Shown: piece after piece, positions 1 to 7,257 of the stretch
How the letters are laid out: every line of letters begins with the position of its first letter
Position numbering within the stretch: position 1 is the first letter of the stretch
Source of the DNA: Candidatus Troglogloeales bacterium
GTDB taxonomy: Bacteria > Nitrospirota > Nitrospiria > SBBL01 > SBBT01
Length of the DNA: 16,094 nucleotides
NCBI GenBank assembly: GCA_005239595.1
Contig: SBBT01000126.1
Coordinates: forward strand, 1-16,094
Direction of reading: 5' to 3'
Program-made: the position numbers and the translations under genes
The notes under the pieces: generated by a model
What the model was told of the DNA's origin: nothing
What the model saw: only the letters and a program-made list of their open reading frames with translations
Databases searched by the model: none

Positions 1-851
1 GGTCCTGCCCCCGGCCCCCCTCCCCCATGGGGCGTAGAAAACGTTTTATGTAAATTAATATGCGTCACATCGAACCCAACATCTGCGGGTCGGAAACGTC
101 CTAAGACGGCATTGAGATTGGCGCCGTCATAATACATAAGGCCATCGACATCATGAATCATCCTAGCAATCTCATCAATGTGGGAATGGAAGATGCCGTG
201 CGTGTCAGGGCATGTCATCATTAGTCCCGCCACCTCATCGTTGAGCCTTTTTTTGAGCTCCTCGAGGCTCATGATGCCATGGCTATCCGATGGCACGGAA
301 ATAATCTGATATCCAGCGATCGCGGCAGTTGCTGGATTAGTCCCGTGGGCCGAATCAGGCACGATGATGTATTTTTTTCTATTGCCTTTGGCTTTATGGT
401 AAGCGGCCATCATCATGACGCCAGTCAATTCGCCGTGAGCCCCGGCGAGCGGTTGCATCGTGCAGTGGTCCATCCCAGTAATTTCGCATAATAATTGTTC
501 CATCTCATAAAGCACTTGGAGGGCGCCTTGTGTCAGTTTTTCTCCTTGCCTTAATTGCGGCAATAAAGGGTGTAGTCCTGCAAATGCCGGCATCTGGGCG
601 ATGCGTTCAGTAAATTTTGGATTATATTTCATCGTGCAGGAACCCAAAGGATAGAATTGGGTATCCACGGAAAAATTTTGCTGAGAGAGGGCGGTAAAAT
701 GACGCACTAGCTCCAATTCGGTTATCTCGGGCAGGGGCGCATCCTTTTGTCGACAGTATTTGTCCGCAATCTGGCCACGGATATTCACGTCCGATTCGGG
801 ATTGCGCAAGCCCCTTCTTCCAGTTACGCTTTTTTCAAAAATTAATTGCAT
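1..851 (-). CDS. gcvPB: Glycine dehydrogenase (decarboxylating) subunit 2, 3' end cut by the window
   Basis: This is the PLP-binding half of the P-protein of the glycine cleavage system, which decarboxylates glycine and passes the aminomethyl group to lipoyl-GcvH. The reading frame is open from the ATG at 851 to the left edge (283 codons visible). It begins MQLIFEKSVTGRRG and contains FYPLGSCTMKYNPK, TGMDHCTMQPLAGAHGE and YYDGANLNAVLG, all typical of the family. The PLP lysine motif NLHKTFSTPHGGGGPGAG ends almost exactly at the window edge; the lysine is about residue 269. The missing part should be roughly 200 residues, from the usual subunit length. It is the last visible gene of gcvT-gcvH-gcvPA-gcvPB, separated from gcvPA by 136 bp, an unusually wide gap for this operon. 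No strong Shine-Dalgarno precedes the ATG, so the exact start is less certain than the identity. Confidence 0.95.
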   Translation of the reverse strand, partial: MQLIFEKSVTGRRGLRNPESDVNIRGQIADKYCRQKDAPLPEITELELVRHFTALSQQNFSVDTQFYPLGSCTMKYNPKFTERIAQMPAFAGLHPLLPQLRQGEKLTQGALQVLYEMEQLLCEITGMDHCTMQPLAGAHGELTGVMMMAAYHKAKGNRKKYIIVPDSAHGTNPATAAIAGYQIISVPSDSHGIMSLEELKKRLNDEVAGLMMTCPDTHGIFHSHIDEIARMIHDVDGLMYYDGANLNAVLGRFRPADVGFDVTHINLHKTFSTPHGGGGPGAG

Positions 852-888
852 GCAACTATGGCTTAGTGGTCCGTAACATTAAATTTAA

Positions 889-962
889 AATCTGGATATC
901 AAAATCCCTGTTTTTGTCCCCAGATTCGTGCTGCGAGTCTAGAGTCCACAATACTTTGATAT
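889..962. repeat. Short palindromic unit in the gcvPA-gcvPB spacer
   Basis: The spacer contains three overlapping inverted repeats: AATCTGG (889-895) with CCAGATT (920-926); AGATTCG (922-928) with CGAGTCT (934-940, one wobble); and ATATCAAA (896-903) with TTTGATAT (955-962). They are mutually exclusive folds of one AT-rich stretch. No T-tract follows on the minus strand, so it does not look like a terminator. It reads as a dispersed repeat unit inserted between two co-transcribed genes, but copy number cannot be judged from one window. Confidence 0.4.
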
Positions 963-987
963 TCAAGAGTTAATAGTTAATGATGGC

Positions 988-2331
988 TTAAGAGAGCAAG
1001 ATGATCTCCTTTAGACTTTTCACGTATGCGAGGATCTCTTCTTTTGTCCTTTTTTCAGTCACCGCCACAATCATATAGCGTTCCATCCCCTGGTAGTACC
1101 GTCCCAGCGGAAAGCCGGCTACGAATCCTTTTGCCAGCATGGCCGCGACGACTTCATCAGCATCTTTGGGTAATAATACAGTAAACTCATTGAATGTGGG
1201 GGAACTGCGTTTGACCTCAACGCCAGGGATTTTTTCGATCTCTTGCCGCGCGAATTCTGCCTTATCCAAATTTAACTGAGCCAACTCTTTAAAGCCCTCC
1301 CTACCCAATAAAGACATGTACATGAGCGCCTGAACCGCGCAAAGGGATACATTGGTGCAGATATTAGATGTGGCCTTTTCACGACGGATGTGTTGTTCGC
1401 GAGCCTGCAGCGTATTGACAAAAGAGCGCCTGCCGTTTTTATCCACTGTCTCCCCAACGATACGCCCGGGCATGGCCCGAATGAATTTCTTGCGGGCGGT
1501 CATGAACCCCAGGTACGGCCCACCGAAGTTTAAAGACAGACCAAGACTTTGCCCTTCGCCCGTTACAATGTCAGCACCCATCTCGCCAGGGGTCTTGAGG
1601 ATACCTAAAGAAATGGGATACACGCTTTCAATGGCCAGCGCGCCTACGCGGTGGGCGCGTTCAATGATATCTGAATGATCATCAATAGCTCCAAAAAAGT
1701 TTGGATTCTGCAATATAACGGCGGCCGTATCCTGATCAAGCAGTCGTGTGATTTCTTGGCGGTCGCTTTGCCCATGCACGACTGGTGTTTCTTCAAAACG
1801 GTAATGGAGGTTATGGGTGTAGGTTCGCACGATCTTTCGATAGATAGGGCTGAGGCCACCATCCATGATGATTTTATGACGCTGGGTCAGGCGTATGGCC
1901 ATCATGGCGGCTTCATAAAGGGCTGTCCCGCCGTCATACAACGAGGCATTAGCGACCTCCATGCCAGTCAAGGCGCATATAGCGCTTTGATATTCATAAA
2001 GGGCCTGGAGTGTCCCCTGGGAACATTCGCTTTGATATGGCGTATAGGCCGTGCTGAACTCACCGCGCGAGATAAGGGCCGCGACCGCGGCGGGCACATA
2101 GTGGTCGTAGTACCCTCCTCCAATAAAAGAAATCAAGTGTGCGGCATTTTTAGCGGCCAACCGCTGACAATGTTCGGTTACCTCTAATTCGGATTTACCG
2201 TGAGGCAGTCGAAAGGAGCGTGGGGCATGAGAAGGCTTGATATCGGCGAATAATTCATCGACTGAGCGCACGCCAATTGTGCTTAGCATGTCATCCATCT
2301 CTCGGGGGGTATTGGCAGTATAAGATGCCAT
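988..2331 (-). CDS. gcvPA: Glycine dehydrogenase (decarboxylating) subunit 1
   Basis: This 447-residue protein is the N-terminal-type half of a split P-protein; it pairs with GcvPB to decarboxylate glycine and does not carry the PLP lysine itself. Family hallmarks are visible: FIGGGYYDHYVP (69-80), YTPYQSECSQGTLQ (96-109) and ANASLYDGGTALYEA (127-141). The length is normal for the subunit. The start ATG lies 13 bp after the gcvH stop, with AAAGGC in the gap as a modest ribosome site, so translation is probably coupled to gcvH. The stop at 988-990 is followed by the palindromic spacer before gcvPB. No truncation or frameshift is seen. Confidence 0.96.
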   Translation of the reverse strand: MASYTANTPREMDDMLSTIGVRSVDELFADIKPSHAPRSFRLPHGKSELEVTEHCQRLAAKNAAHLISFIGGGYYDHYVPAAVAALISRGEFSTAYTPYQSECSQGTLQALYEYQSAICALTGMEVANASLYDGGTALYEAAMMAIRLTQRHKIIMDGGLSPIYRKIVRTYTHNLHYRFEETPVVHGQSDRQEITRLLDQDTAAVILQNPNFFGAIDDHSDIIERAHRVGALAIESVYPISLGILKTPGEMGADIVTGEGQSLGLSLNFGGPYLGFMTARKKFIRAMPGRIVGETVDKNGRRSFVNTLQAREQHIRREKATSNICTNVSLCAVQALMYMSLLGREGFKELAQLNLDKAEFARQEIEKIPGVEVKRSSPTFNEFTVLLPKDADEVVAAMLAKGFVAGFPLGRYYQGMERYMIVAVTEKRTKEEILAYVKSLKEIILLS

Positions 2332-2344
2332 ATAAATTGCCTTT

Positions 2345-2731
2345 TTAACTGACGTTTTTTAAAAATTTGAGGTATTCTTCAGAGGTCATAAGGCTGGATG
2401 TTTCTTCGGGGTCAGAAATTTTCACCTTGGCAAGCCATCCTTTTTCGTAAGCAGAACGGTTAATCAATCCTGGATCAGCTTCCAAGCAGTTATTGACTTC
2501 GGTGATCTTGCCCGAGATAGGGGCAAAGATATCATTGGCTGCCTTGACCGATTCAATGGCAGCAAATTCTTCGAATTGTTCAATCTCCTGGCCTACACTG
2601 GGAAGTTCGATGAAGGTGATGTCGCCTAGCTGTTCTTGGGCGTAATCGGTGATACCGATAGTCGCGATATCATCTTCAATGCTGACCCACTCGTGTTCTT
2701 TTGTGTAGAAATAATAGTCAACGACCTCCAT
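2345..2731 (-). CDS. gcvH: Glycine cleavage system H protein (lipoyl carrier)
   Basis: GcvH is the lipoylated shuttle that carries the methylamine intermediate between the P, T and L proteins. The protein opens MEVVDYYFYTKEHEWVSIED, as in the family, and has the lipoylation motif AIESVKA with the modified lysine at about residue 63. Two in-frame ATGs exist (2737 and 2731). GGAGG lies only one base before the first and seven bases before the second, so I chose 2731, giving 128 residues, the usual size. The same AAGGAGG follows directly on the gcvT stop codon (gap of about 13 bp to this start), implying coupled translation. No irregularities are seen. Confidence 0.96.
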   Translation of the reverse strand: MEVVDYYFYTKEHEWVSIEDDIATIGITDYAQEQLGDITFIELPSVGQEIEQFEEFAAIESVKAANDIFAPISGKITEVNNCLEADPGLINRSAYEKGWLAKVKISDPEETSSLMTSEEYLKFLKNVS

Positions 2732-2744
2732 GGACATGCCTCCT

Positions 2745-3845
2745 TCAAGTCTTTAATGATCCATTAGGGTAAAAAGTTCTTGTTGTGATGGCGGCTTCAT
2801 TTTTGTCATCACCAAAATATATTTTATGGTGAAGGCCTGCCTGGGCGGGCGCGATATACCCCAACCCTATTCCCTTTTGTAGATAAGGGGAGAATGTGCC
2901 GCTACTGATGATGCCGATTAGTTCTCCGGTTTCAGCATAAATTTTTTGGTCTTGACGTGGCACACGTCGCGTTGCGGATGTAAGGCCGATGATGGTACGC
3001 AGTAGCCCTTGGCGTTTTTGCCGCAACAATGCCTCTTTACCGATGAACTCTTTCCTAAAATCAATGAATCGTTGCAACCCAGCCTCTAGGGGTGTAATAT
3101 CTTCATTCAGTTCATGCCCATAGAGGCTGTAACCTACCTCCAGGCGTAGGACATCCCGGGCGCCTAGCCCCGCTGGTTGAACGCGTTTGTTCTCTAACAA
3201 TAGTCGCCAGATGGCGAATATAGCATCCGTAGGGCAGTAGATCTCAAACCCTAGTTCGCCGGTATAGCCGGTGCGACTTACACGTATCTCTTGTCCGAAT
3301 AGTTTAAAGTGACCGAAGGTGTAAAAGGCAAGTTTTTCTATTCCAGGAATAAGCGTCTTCAATACATCGCGGGATAACGGCCCTTGGACATCGATCTTTC
3401 CGATCGCCGTTGAAATATCTTCAAAGACATCCGGCTGTTTAAGATGTTTGCAGAAATGTTTTGCATCTTTAGGTGTCGTGCCACCATTGACCACAATAAA
3501 CCATTCCTTTGCTTTCTCCCGAAAGACAATCAGGTCATCGATGGTGCCACCGTTTTCATTGAGCATCGTGCCGTAGCGACACGTCGCAATGGGCATGTCG
3601 ACCAAAGGCATACTGACAATGGCGTCCAGCCCCGATTCGCGGCAGTCGCCATGAATCAGGAATTCTCCCATATGACACGTATCAAAAATCCCAACGGCCT
3701 TGCGGGTATGCCCGTACTCGGCTAGGATGCCGGTTCTGTACTGCACCGGCATCTCCCAGCCACCGAAAGGCACCATCCGCGCATGCCGGGCGAGGTGATC
3801 TGTGTAGAGTGTCGTGTGCTTAAGTATTTCTTGGGTTACGTTCAT
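2745..3845 (-). CDS. gcvT: Aminomethyltransferase (glycine cleavage T protein)
   Basis: GcvT releases ammonia from aminomethyl-GcvH and transfers the one-carbon unit to tetrahydrofolate. The 366-residue length matches the family. Visible hallmarks are ARMVPFGGWEMPVQY (22-36), NENGGTIDDLIVF (96-108, containing the conserved catalytic aspartate pair region), SRTGYTGELGFEIYC (190-204) and GARDVLRLEVGYSLYGHEL (228-246). It is the first gene of the gcv operon, 92 bp downstream of ssb. The ATG at 3845 fits family N-termini, but the sequence just before it (ATCTCTCTTGC) is a poor ribosome site. The leader is too short for a glycine riboswitch, so the usual RNA control of gcv operons is not seen here. 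Confidence 0.96.
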   Translation of the reverse strand: MNVTQEILKHTTLYTDHLARHARMVPFGGWEMPVQYRTGILAEYGHTRKAVGIFDTCHMGEFLIHGDCRESGLDAIVSMPLVDMPIATCRYGTMLNENGGTIDDLIVFREKAKEWFIVVNGGTTPKDAKHFCKHLKQPDVFEDISTAIGKIDVQGPLSRDVLKTLIPGIEKLAFYTFGHFKLFGQEIRVSRTGYTGELGFEIYCPTDAIFAIWRLLLENKRVQPAGLGARDVLRLEVGYSLYGHELNEDITPLEAGLQRFIDFRKEFIGKEALLRQKRQGLLRTIIGLTSATRRVPRQDQKIYAETGELIGIISSGTFSPYLQKGIGLGYIAPAQAGLHHKIYFGDDKNEAAITTRTFYPNGSLKT

Positions 3846-3877
3846 GCAAGAGAGATATTAAGGATTTCTGATGAGCT

Positions 3878-3906
3878 ATCTTATAAAACTCGGTTTGGTT
3901 TGTAAA
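3878..3906 (-). promoter_or_regulatory. Candidate sigma-70-type promoter for the gcv operon
   Basis: On the minus strand, TTTACA (3906-3901; five of six match TTGACA) and TAAGAT (3883-3878; four of six match TATAAT) are 17 bp apart. This would give a leader of about 25-30 nt before gcvT. It lies in the only sizeable gap between ssb and gcvT. The match is moderate and read by eye; AT-rich spacers yield such matches by chance. Confidence 0.4.
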
Positions 3907-3937
3907 GACAATTAAGGTTTTTGTCAGTCTTGAGTAT

Positions 3938-4369
3938 TCAGTCATCCCACGCCGCGGTATCAGCGGTTTGGGTCAGGGCAGGGACTTCTGTTTCTTTGGT
4001 GGGGACGGCTTGTCCCTCCCCCGGATCCCCAGAAGGAGAGGTCCCGCTTTTTTTCGGCATGAAATGGATATTGGTCGCGATGATCCGCACGCGGCTTTGG
4101 GTCTTACCGTCTTTTTCCCAGCGGTCCTGACGCAGACGTCCCTCAACAATCACACCGCTGCCTTTGGTCAGATATTTGGAGCAGTTCTCCGCCACGACAC
4201 CCCAGACCTCCACATCGAAATAGGAGACCTCAGTTATCTTTTCGCCTTTGCTAGTGTACAGTCGATTGTTGGCCAAAGAGAGGCTGCAGACGGTCTTCCC
4301 TGATGGGGTGTACTTCAATTCTGGATCTCGGGTGAGATTCCCCATGATGTTGACGCTGTTAAGGCTCAT
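3938..4369 (-). CDS. ssb: Single-stranded DNA-binding protein, atypical C-terminal tip
   Basis: SSB coats single-stranded DNA during replication, recombination and repair. Residues 1-105 form the OB-fold: NSVNIMGNLTRDPELKYTPSGK, then VSYFDVEVWGVVAENCSKYL, then GVIVEGRLRQDRWEKDG and VRIIATNIHFM. A short Pro/Gly/Thr-rich linker (106-136) follows. The protein ends DTAAWDD. Most bacterial SSBs end in an acidic tip closing with Pro-Phe (DDIPF type) that docks partner proteins; here the two aspartates are followed directly by a stop, and the next codons in any frame do not encode IPF. At 143 residues it is otherwise normal. AAAGGA sits about ten bases before the ATG. It lies alone between the signalling block and gcv. 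Confidence 0.93.
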   Translation of the reverse strand: MSLNSVNIMGNLTRDPELKYTPSGKTVCSLSLANNRLYTSKGEKITEVSYFDVEVWGVVAENCSKYLTKGSGVIVEGRLRQDRWEKDGKTQSRVRIIATNIHFMPKKSGTSPSGDPGEGQAVPTKETEVPALTQTADTAAWDD

Positions 4370-4426
4370 ATGTTTATCCTTTCTTTCTGGTTAAGTTTAA
4401 CGCGCCCTCTTGGACGCTAACCTAAC

Positions 4427-4448
4427 CAAGGCAATCCAAGATGCCTTG
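4427..4448. other. Perfect 7-bp inverted repeat upstream of ssb
   Basis: CAAGGCA (4427-4433) and TGCCTTG (4442-4448) flank an eight-base loop, about 60 bp upstream of the ssb start. There is no T-tract on either side. It could be an operator or mRNA leader structure for ssb, or chance. The rest of 4370-4538 is AT-rich and I see no other feature in it. Confidence 0.3.
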
Positions 4449-4538
4449 CAAATACCCCTTTACAGGTATCGCAAAAAGGCTTTTTATATTTTCTTGGAGA
4501 ACCCCCAGTAAATACACATAACACAAAACTGCAAATAA

Positions 4539-4677
4539 TCAATTTTCCTCACGCCCCCTTTTTAAACCTTCAAAACCATCAAAAGCTGTAATGACCTCAT
4601 AGCCGCTCGCTTCTAATCGTGATTTAATCATACGAACAATATCAGGTTCATCATCAATAACCAGAATTTCTTGGCAT
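4539..4677 (-). pseudogene. Decayed response-regulator receiver gene (N-terminal relic)
   Basis: From 4670 down to the stop at 4541-4539, the minus strand reads EILVIDDEPDIVRMIKSRLE, then ASGYEVITAFDGFEGLKRGR, then EEN and a stop: 43 residues matching the start of a receiver domain, including the acidic DDE cluster. An ATG at 4677 would fit as the original start but is one base out of frame with it, so the 5' end is frameshifted. The phospho-acceptor aspartate and everything after it are missing. It resembles the neighbouring receiver at 4765-5151 (shared ILIVDDEP and IKSRLEA stretches) but is not a recent copy. Just upstream, 4715-4680 reads GTGLEIYVTKQ and a stop, reminiscent of a histidine-kinase G2 box. 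This may be a kinase scrap, but 11 residues are weak evidence. Confidence 0.75.
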
Positions 4678-4764
4678 CTCTACTGCTTCGTCACATAAAT
4701 TTCTAAACCTGTTCCTTAAGCCTGTGCCGAGTAACCTGAGCAAAAATCAAATCAACAATTTATG

Positions 4765-5151
4765 TTACGAGGCACTGGGGGTATCTTGGGCACTGCCTAT
4801 ATGTTGCTTGATCTTCTCCAGTAACTCCTCGGCCTTAAATGGTTTTAGCAGATAATCTTTCACGCCTTCAATTTTAAAGAGATCCTGCATCTTAGCGCGG
4901 GCCGTTAGAATAATGATGGGTAGAGTTTTCACATCCGGCATTTGCTTAAGTCTCAAGACGAAGGTATAGCCATCGACCTTGGGCATGCCAATATCCAAAA
5001 TAATCACATCCGGTTTCTCATCCTCAAACTTTTGTAAGCCCTCTTCTCCATCAGAGGCCGTTAGGACTTCATAGTGATTTGCCTCAAGACGAGATTTTAT
5101 CAAACTGACAATTTGGGGTTCATCATCCACAATTAATATTTTATTAGCCAT
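4765..5151 (-). CDS. Single-domain response regulator (receiver only)
   Basis: This 128-residue protein is a stand-alone CheY-like receiver with no output domain. From the chosen start MANKILIVDDEP, the acidic pair is D9/D10, the phospho-acceptor is D53 (VIILDIGMP), the switch threonine is T83 (IILTA) and the conserved lysine is K103 (LLKPF). A ten-residue polar tail follows. An ATG five codons upstream (5166) is also in frame, but GGGAGG sits a few bases before 5151, so 5151 is preferred. It follows the receiver-kinase at 5247-6797 by about 95 bp, with a hairpin in the gap, and is the last intact gene of the two-component block. It is a plausible phosphorylation partner of that kinase; its output must be through protein contacts. 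Confidence 0.9.
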   Translation of the reverse strand: MANKILIVDDEPQIVSLIKSRLEANHYEVLTASDGEEGLQKFEDEKPDVIILDIGMPKVDGYTFVLRLKQMPDVKTLPIIILTARAKMQDLFKIEGVKDYLLKPFKAEELLEKIKQHIGSAQDTPSAS

Positions 5152-5160
5152 TCGTCCTCC

Positions 5161-5222
5161 CGTCATTTTTCTCCCCGCTGTTTTCTTGCGAAAGCAAGAA
5201 GCGGGGGACGAGGCTCGTCATT
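5161..5222. repeat. Strong hairpin with 7-bp direct repeats, between kinase and receiver genes
   Basis: The arms CCCCGC (5173-5178) and GCGGGG (5201-5206) enclose a perfect inner stem TTCTTGC (5183-5189) / GCAAGAA (5194-5200) with a four-base loop. Next to it, 5207-5219 is the near-palindrome GACGAGGCTCGTC. The block is flanked by CGTCATT at 5161-5167 and at 5216-5222, which could be a target-site duplication of a small mobile hairpin. On the minus-strand transcript the stem is followed by A residues, not U, so it is a poor intrinsic terminator. It could stabilise or process the mRNA between the two genes. Confidence 0.5.
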
Positions 5223-5246
5223 AAGAATTCAAAGGACGGCCTTGAT

Positions 5247-6797
5247 CTATAGTATTTTCTTTAGCAAAGCTTCCTGTGTGCCTCCGTCTTCAGGAAAACT
5301 GATAACCTTTGTCATTATCGTTATGGGGCGATCTAAATACTCCTTGGAGAGATAATCTTGAAGAGTGTGTCTAATCCTTTCTGCCACATTCAAGGCATTT
5401 TCTTTTCGAGTCGAGGGCAAAGAGGCAAAGACGGCATTTTGATATTGAAGAGTCATATCCCCTTGTCGTCGTAGACTATTTTTAGACAAATGTTGTAAGG
5501 ATTGCAGGATGATTTGGGCTTTATCAACGGGTTGATTTTCAATAGAAAAAATCAGAACTGAAAAAGGGTTGCCTGTTTCGATCGCCAGCCCAATACCCCC
5601 CACAATATACTCTTCAAATAATTCTTGGGCCGTCCACCGAGGGAGTGTAAATGTAAATTTGCTTCCTTTTTGAAGTTCACTCTCAACCCAGATCCTACCA
5701 CGATGCAATCCTATCAGTCCTTTCACAATGGCGAGTCCTAAACCAGTTCCTTTTTCTCCGGGGCCAACCGTACGGCCAAATTGTTGAAATTTACCAAAAA
5801 CTTTTGATAAATCTTCGCCCGCAATGCCCCTGCCTGTATCCACAATGCTACATTCGACCTCGTCCTCTTTTTGAAGAATGTTGATCTCAACAAATCCTTT
5901 CTCAGTAAATTTTATGGCATTACCAATTAAATTATGAAAAATCCGGATTATTTTATCCTTATCGATAAGGGCTTCAATGGTATCGCTATTAAAAGACATC
6001 TTTATCCCCACCCCTTTTTTTTGCGCTAATCCTATAAAAGTCGCTGTCACGCCCTTTGTTAAGCTGACGAGATCAATCAATTCCCTTTCAAGTTTAAGTT
6101 TTCCCGCTTCAATCTTTGCGATATCCAATAAATTACTAATGATTCCCGTTAGTCGGTCTGTATTTACAAAAACCAAGGATAGACATTGCCGTTGTCTTTC
6201 TGTGATCTCACCCAATATCCCTTCCAAAGTTTGAGCTATCCCTTCTTGAATAACTGTCAGTGGAGTTCGTAGTTCATGGGAGACCGTGCTGACAAATTCA
6301 TCCTTGAGCATATTGAGCTCTTTTAACTTCTTGTTTTTTTTATCGAGCTCTTTATAGAGCAACTTGATGCCTTCATCGGTTCTTGAAGAGGCCCATTTCT
6401 GATCATCTAAAATCTTTTTAATCCTTAGGTGTGCCATGACCCTTGTTTTTACATCTTCGGCGACGATCGGTTTATTAATAAAATCCGTTGCGCCTAATGC
6501 AAAACATTTATATTTATCTTCTTCGTTGCTAAATACCGATACGAAAAGGATGGGGATGTCCTGGTACCCGTTTTGGTTAAATTGCTTCAAAAATTCAAAA
6601 TTATTTTTGTCCGGCAAGCAGGTATCTAATAAAATGAGATCGGGCAATCTTTCTTTTATGTCTTCTGTGGCCTCCTCAAGGGAATCCACATCGCGCACAT
6701 CGAGATGGGCATCCATACTGGCTACTATTTTTTTCAATAACGCCCGATCTGTCGCATTATCTTCAATAATTAAAATTTTATAGTTACCTGGTAGCAT
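5247..6797 (-). CDS. Receiver - histidine kinase - degenerate GGDEF fusion protein
   Basis: This 516-residue soluble protein has three parts. Residues 5-125 are a receiver (acidic E12/D13, phospho-acceptor D58 in LILLDTCLP, lysine K109). Residues about 145-388 are a histidine kinase: a charged coiled coil, H-box with H174 (STVSHELRTP), N-box HNLIGNAIKFTEK (288-300), G1 VDTGRGI (319-325) and G2 GTGLGLAIVKG (350-360). Residues about 390-516 resemble a GGDEF domain in outline (FSVLIFSIE, NALNVAERIRHTL, ISFPEDGGTQEALLKK), but where GG(D/E)EF should be the protein reads QYQNAVFASLP, so diguanylate cyclase activity is not expected. There is no membrane segment or sensory domain; input probably arrives by phosphorylation of the receiver. 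It sits between receiver genes, suggesting a relay. Confidence 0.9.
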   Translation of the reverse strand: MLPGNYKILIIEDNATDRALLKKIVASMDAHLDVRDVDSLEEATEDIKERLPDLILLDTCLPDKNNFEFLKQFNQNGYQDIPILFVSVFSNEEDKYKCFALGATDFINKPIVAEDVKTRVMAHLRIKKILDDQKWASSRTDEGIKLLYKELDKKNKKLKELNMLKDEFVSTVSHELRTPLTVIQEGIAQTLEGILGEITERQRQCLSLVFVNTDRLTGIISNLLDIAKIEAGKLKLERELIDLVSLTKGVTATFIGLAQKKGVGIKMSFNSDTIEALIDKDKIIRIFHNLIGNAIKFTEKGFVEINILQKEDEVECSIVDTGRGIAGEDLSKVFGKFQQFGRTVGPGEKGTGLGLAIVKGLIGLHRGRIWVESELQKGSKFTFTLPRWTAQELFEEYIVGGIGLAIETGNPFSVLIFSIENQPVDKAQIILQSLQHLSKNSLRRQGDMTLQYQNAVFASLPSTRKENALNVAERIRHTLQDYLSKEYLDRPITIMTKVISFPEDGGTQEALLKKIL

Positions 6798-6827
6798 CTA
6801 AACACCACCGGAGGGCTGTTGTAATCA

Positions 6828-6854
6828 AGGGCTGAACGATTTTTGTGAAGCCCT
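6828..6854. other. Small inverted repeat between the fusion kinase and receiver genes
   Basis: AGGGCT (6828-6833) and AGCCCT (6849-6854) form a 6-bp stem around a 15-base loop in the 62-bp gap. There is no U-tract downstream on the minus strand. It could be a weak mRNA structure or chance. Confidence 0.25.
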
Positions 6855-6859
6855 ATTGG

Positions 6860-7228
6860 TTAAAGAAATCTTTTTACCACACTAATCAGGGCTTCGTAAT
6901 CCTCGGTTTTAACACAATAATCATCCGCGCCGGCAGCTCTCGCTTTTTTTGCATCCACGGCATCAATCACACCCGTACAAATAATCACCTTCACATTCTC
7001 ATCCCCATTTTTTTTAATCTCTTCACATGTTGCAAACCCATCTATCCGCGGTAGCACGGTGTCCAGTATAACAATCCCGTTTGGTTTTAATTCGTCTGTC
7101 TTTTTTATCCCCTCTTCACCAGTTTCAGCGACCATGATATCAACTTCTAGTCCCGCCCTCACCAAGGCGTCTTGCATGAGTTTTTGATCGCCCTTGTCAT
7201 CATCGATTATTAAAATTTTCCGCGGCAT
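6860..7228 (-). CDS. Single-domain response regulator (receiver only)
   Basis: This 122-residue stand-alone receiver begins MPRKILIIDDDKGD. The acidic cluster is D9-D11, the phospho-acceptor is D56 (IVILDTVLP), the switch threonine is T85 (IICTG) and the lysine is K107. The residue after that lysine is threonine (YCVKTEDY) instead of the near-universal proline of the KP pair, a small departure that may alter the switching loop. GGAAGGGA precedes the ATG at good spacing. It lies between an Rcp1-like receiver upstream and the receiver-kinase fusion downstream in one tightly spaced run. There is no output domain, so it most likely acts as a phosphate shuttle or by protein contact. Confidence 0.9.
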   Translation of the reverse strand: MPRKILIIDDDKGDQKLMQDALVRAGLEVDIMVAETGEEGIKKTDELKPNGIVILDTVLPRIDGFATCEEIKKNGDENVKVIICTGVIDAVDAKKARAAGADDYCVKTEDYEALISVVKRFL

Positions 7229-7257
7229 CGGTATCCCTTCCTTTGAACTTTTATTCT

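Noticed and set aside
1675..2187. 170-codon open frame on the plus strand inside gcvPA
   Set aside because: Antisense shadow of a well-supported gene; its translation has no recognisable family and no ribosome site.
3846..3937. Glycine riboswitch upstream of gcvT
   Set aside because: The gap to ssb is only 92 bp and shows no tandem aptamer-like stems.
4380..4460. tRNA-like fold upstream of ssb
   Set aside because: Only one 7-bp stem; no acceptor/T-arm pattern and no recognisable T-loop.
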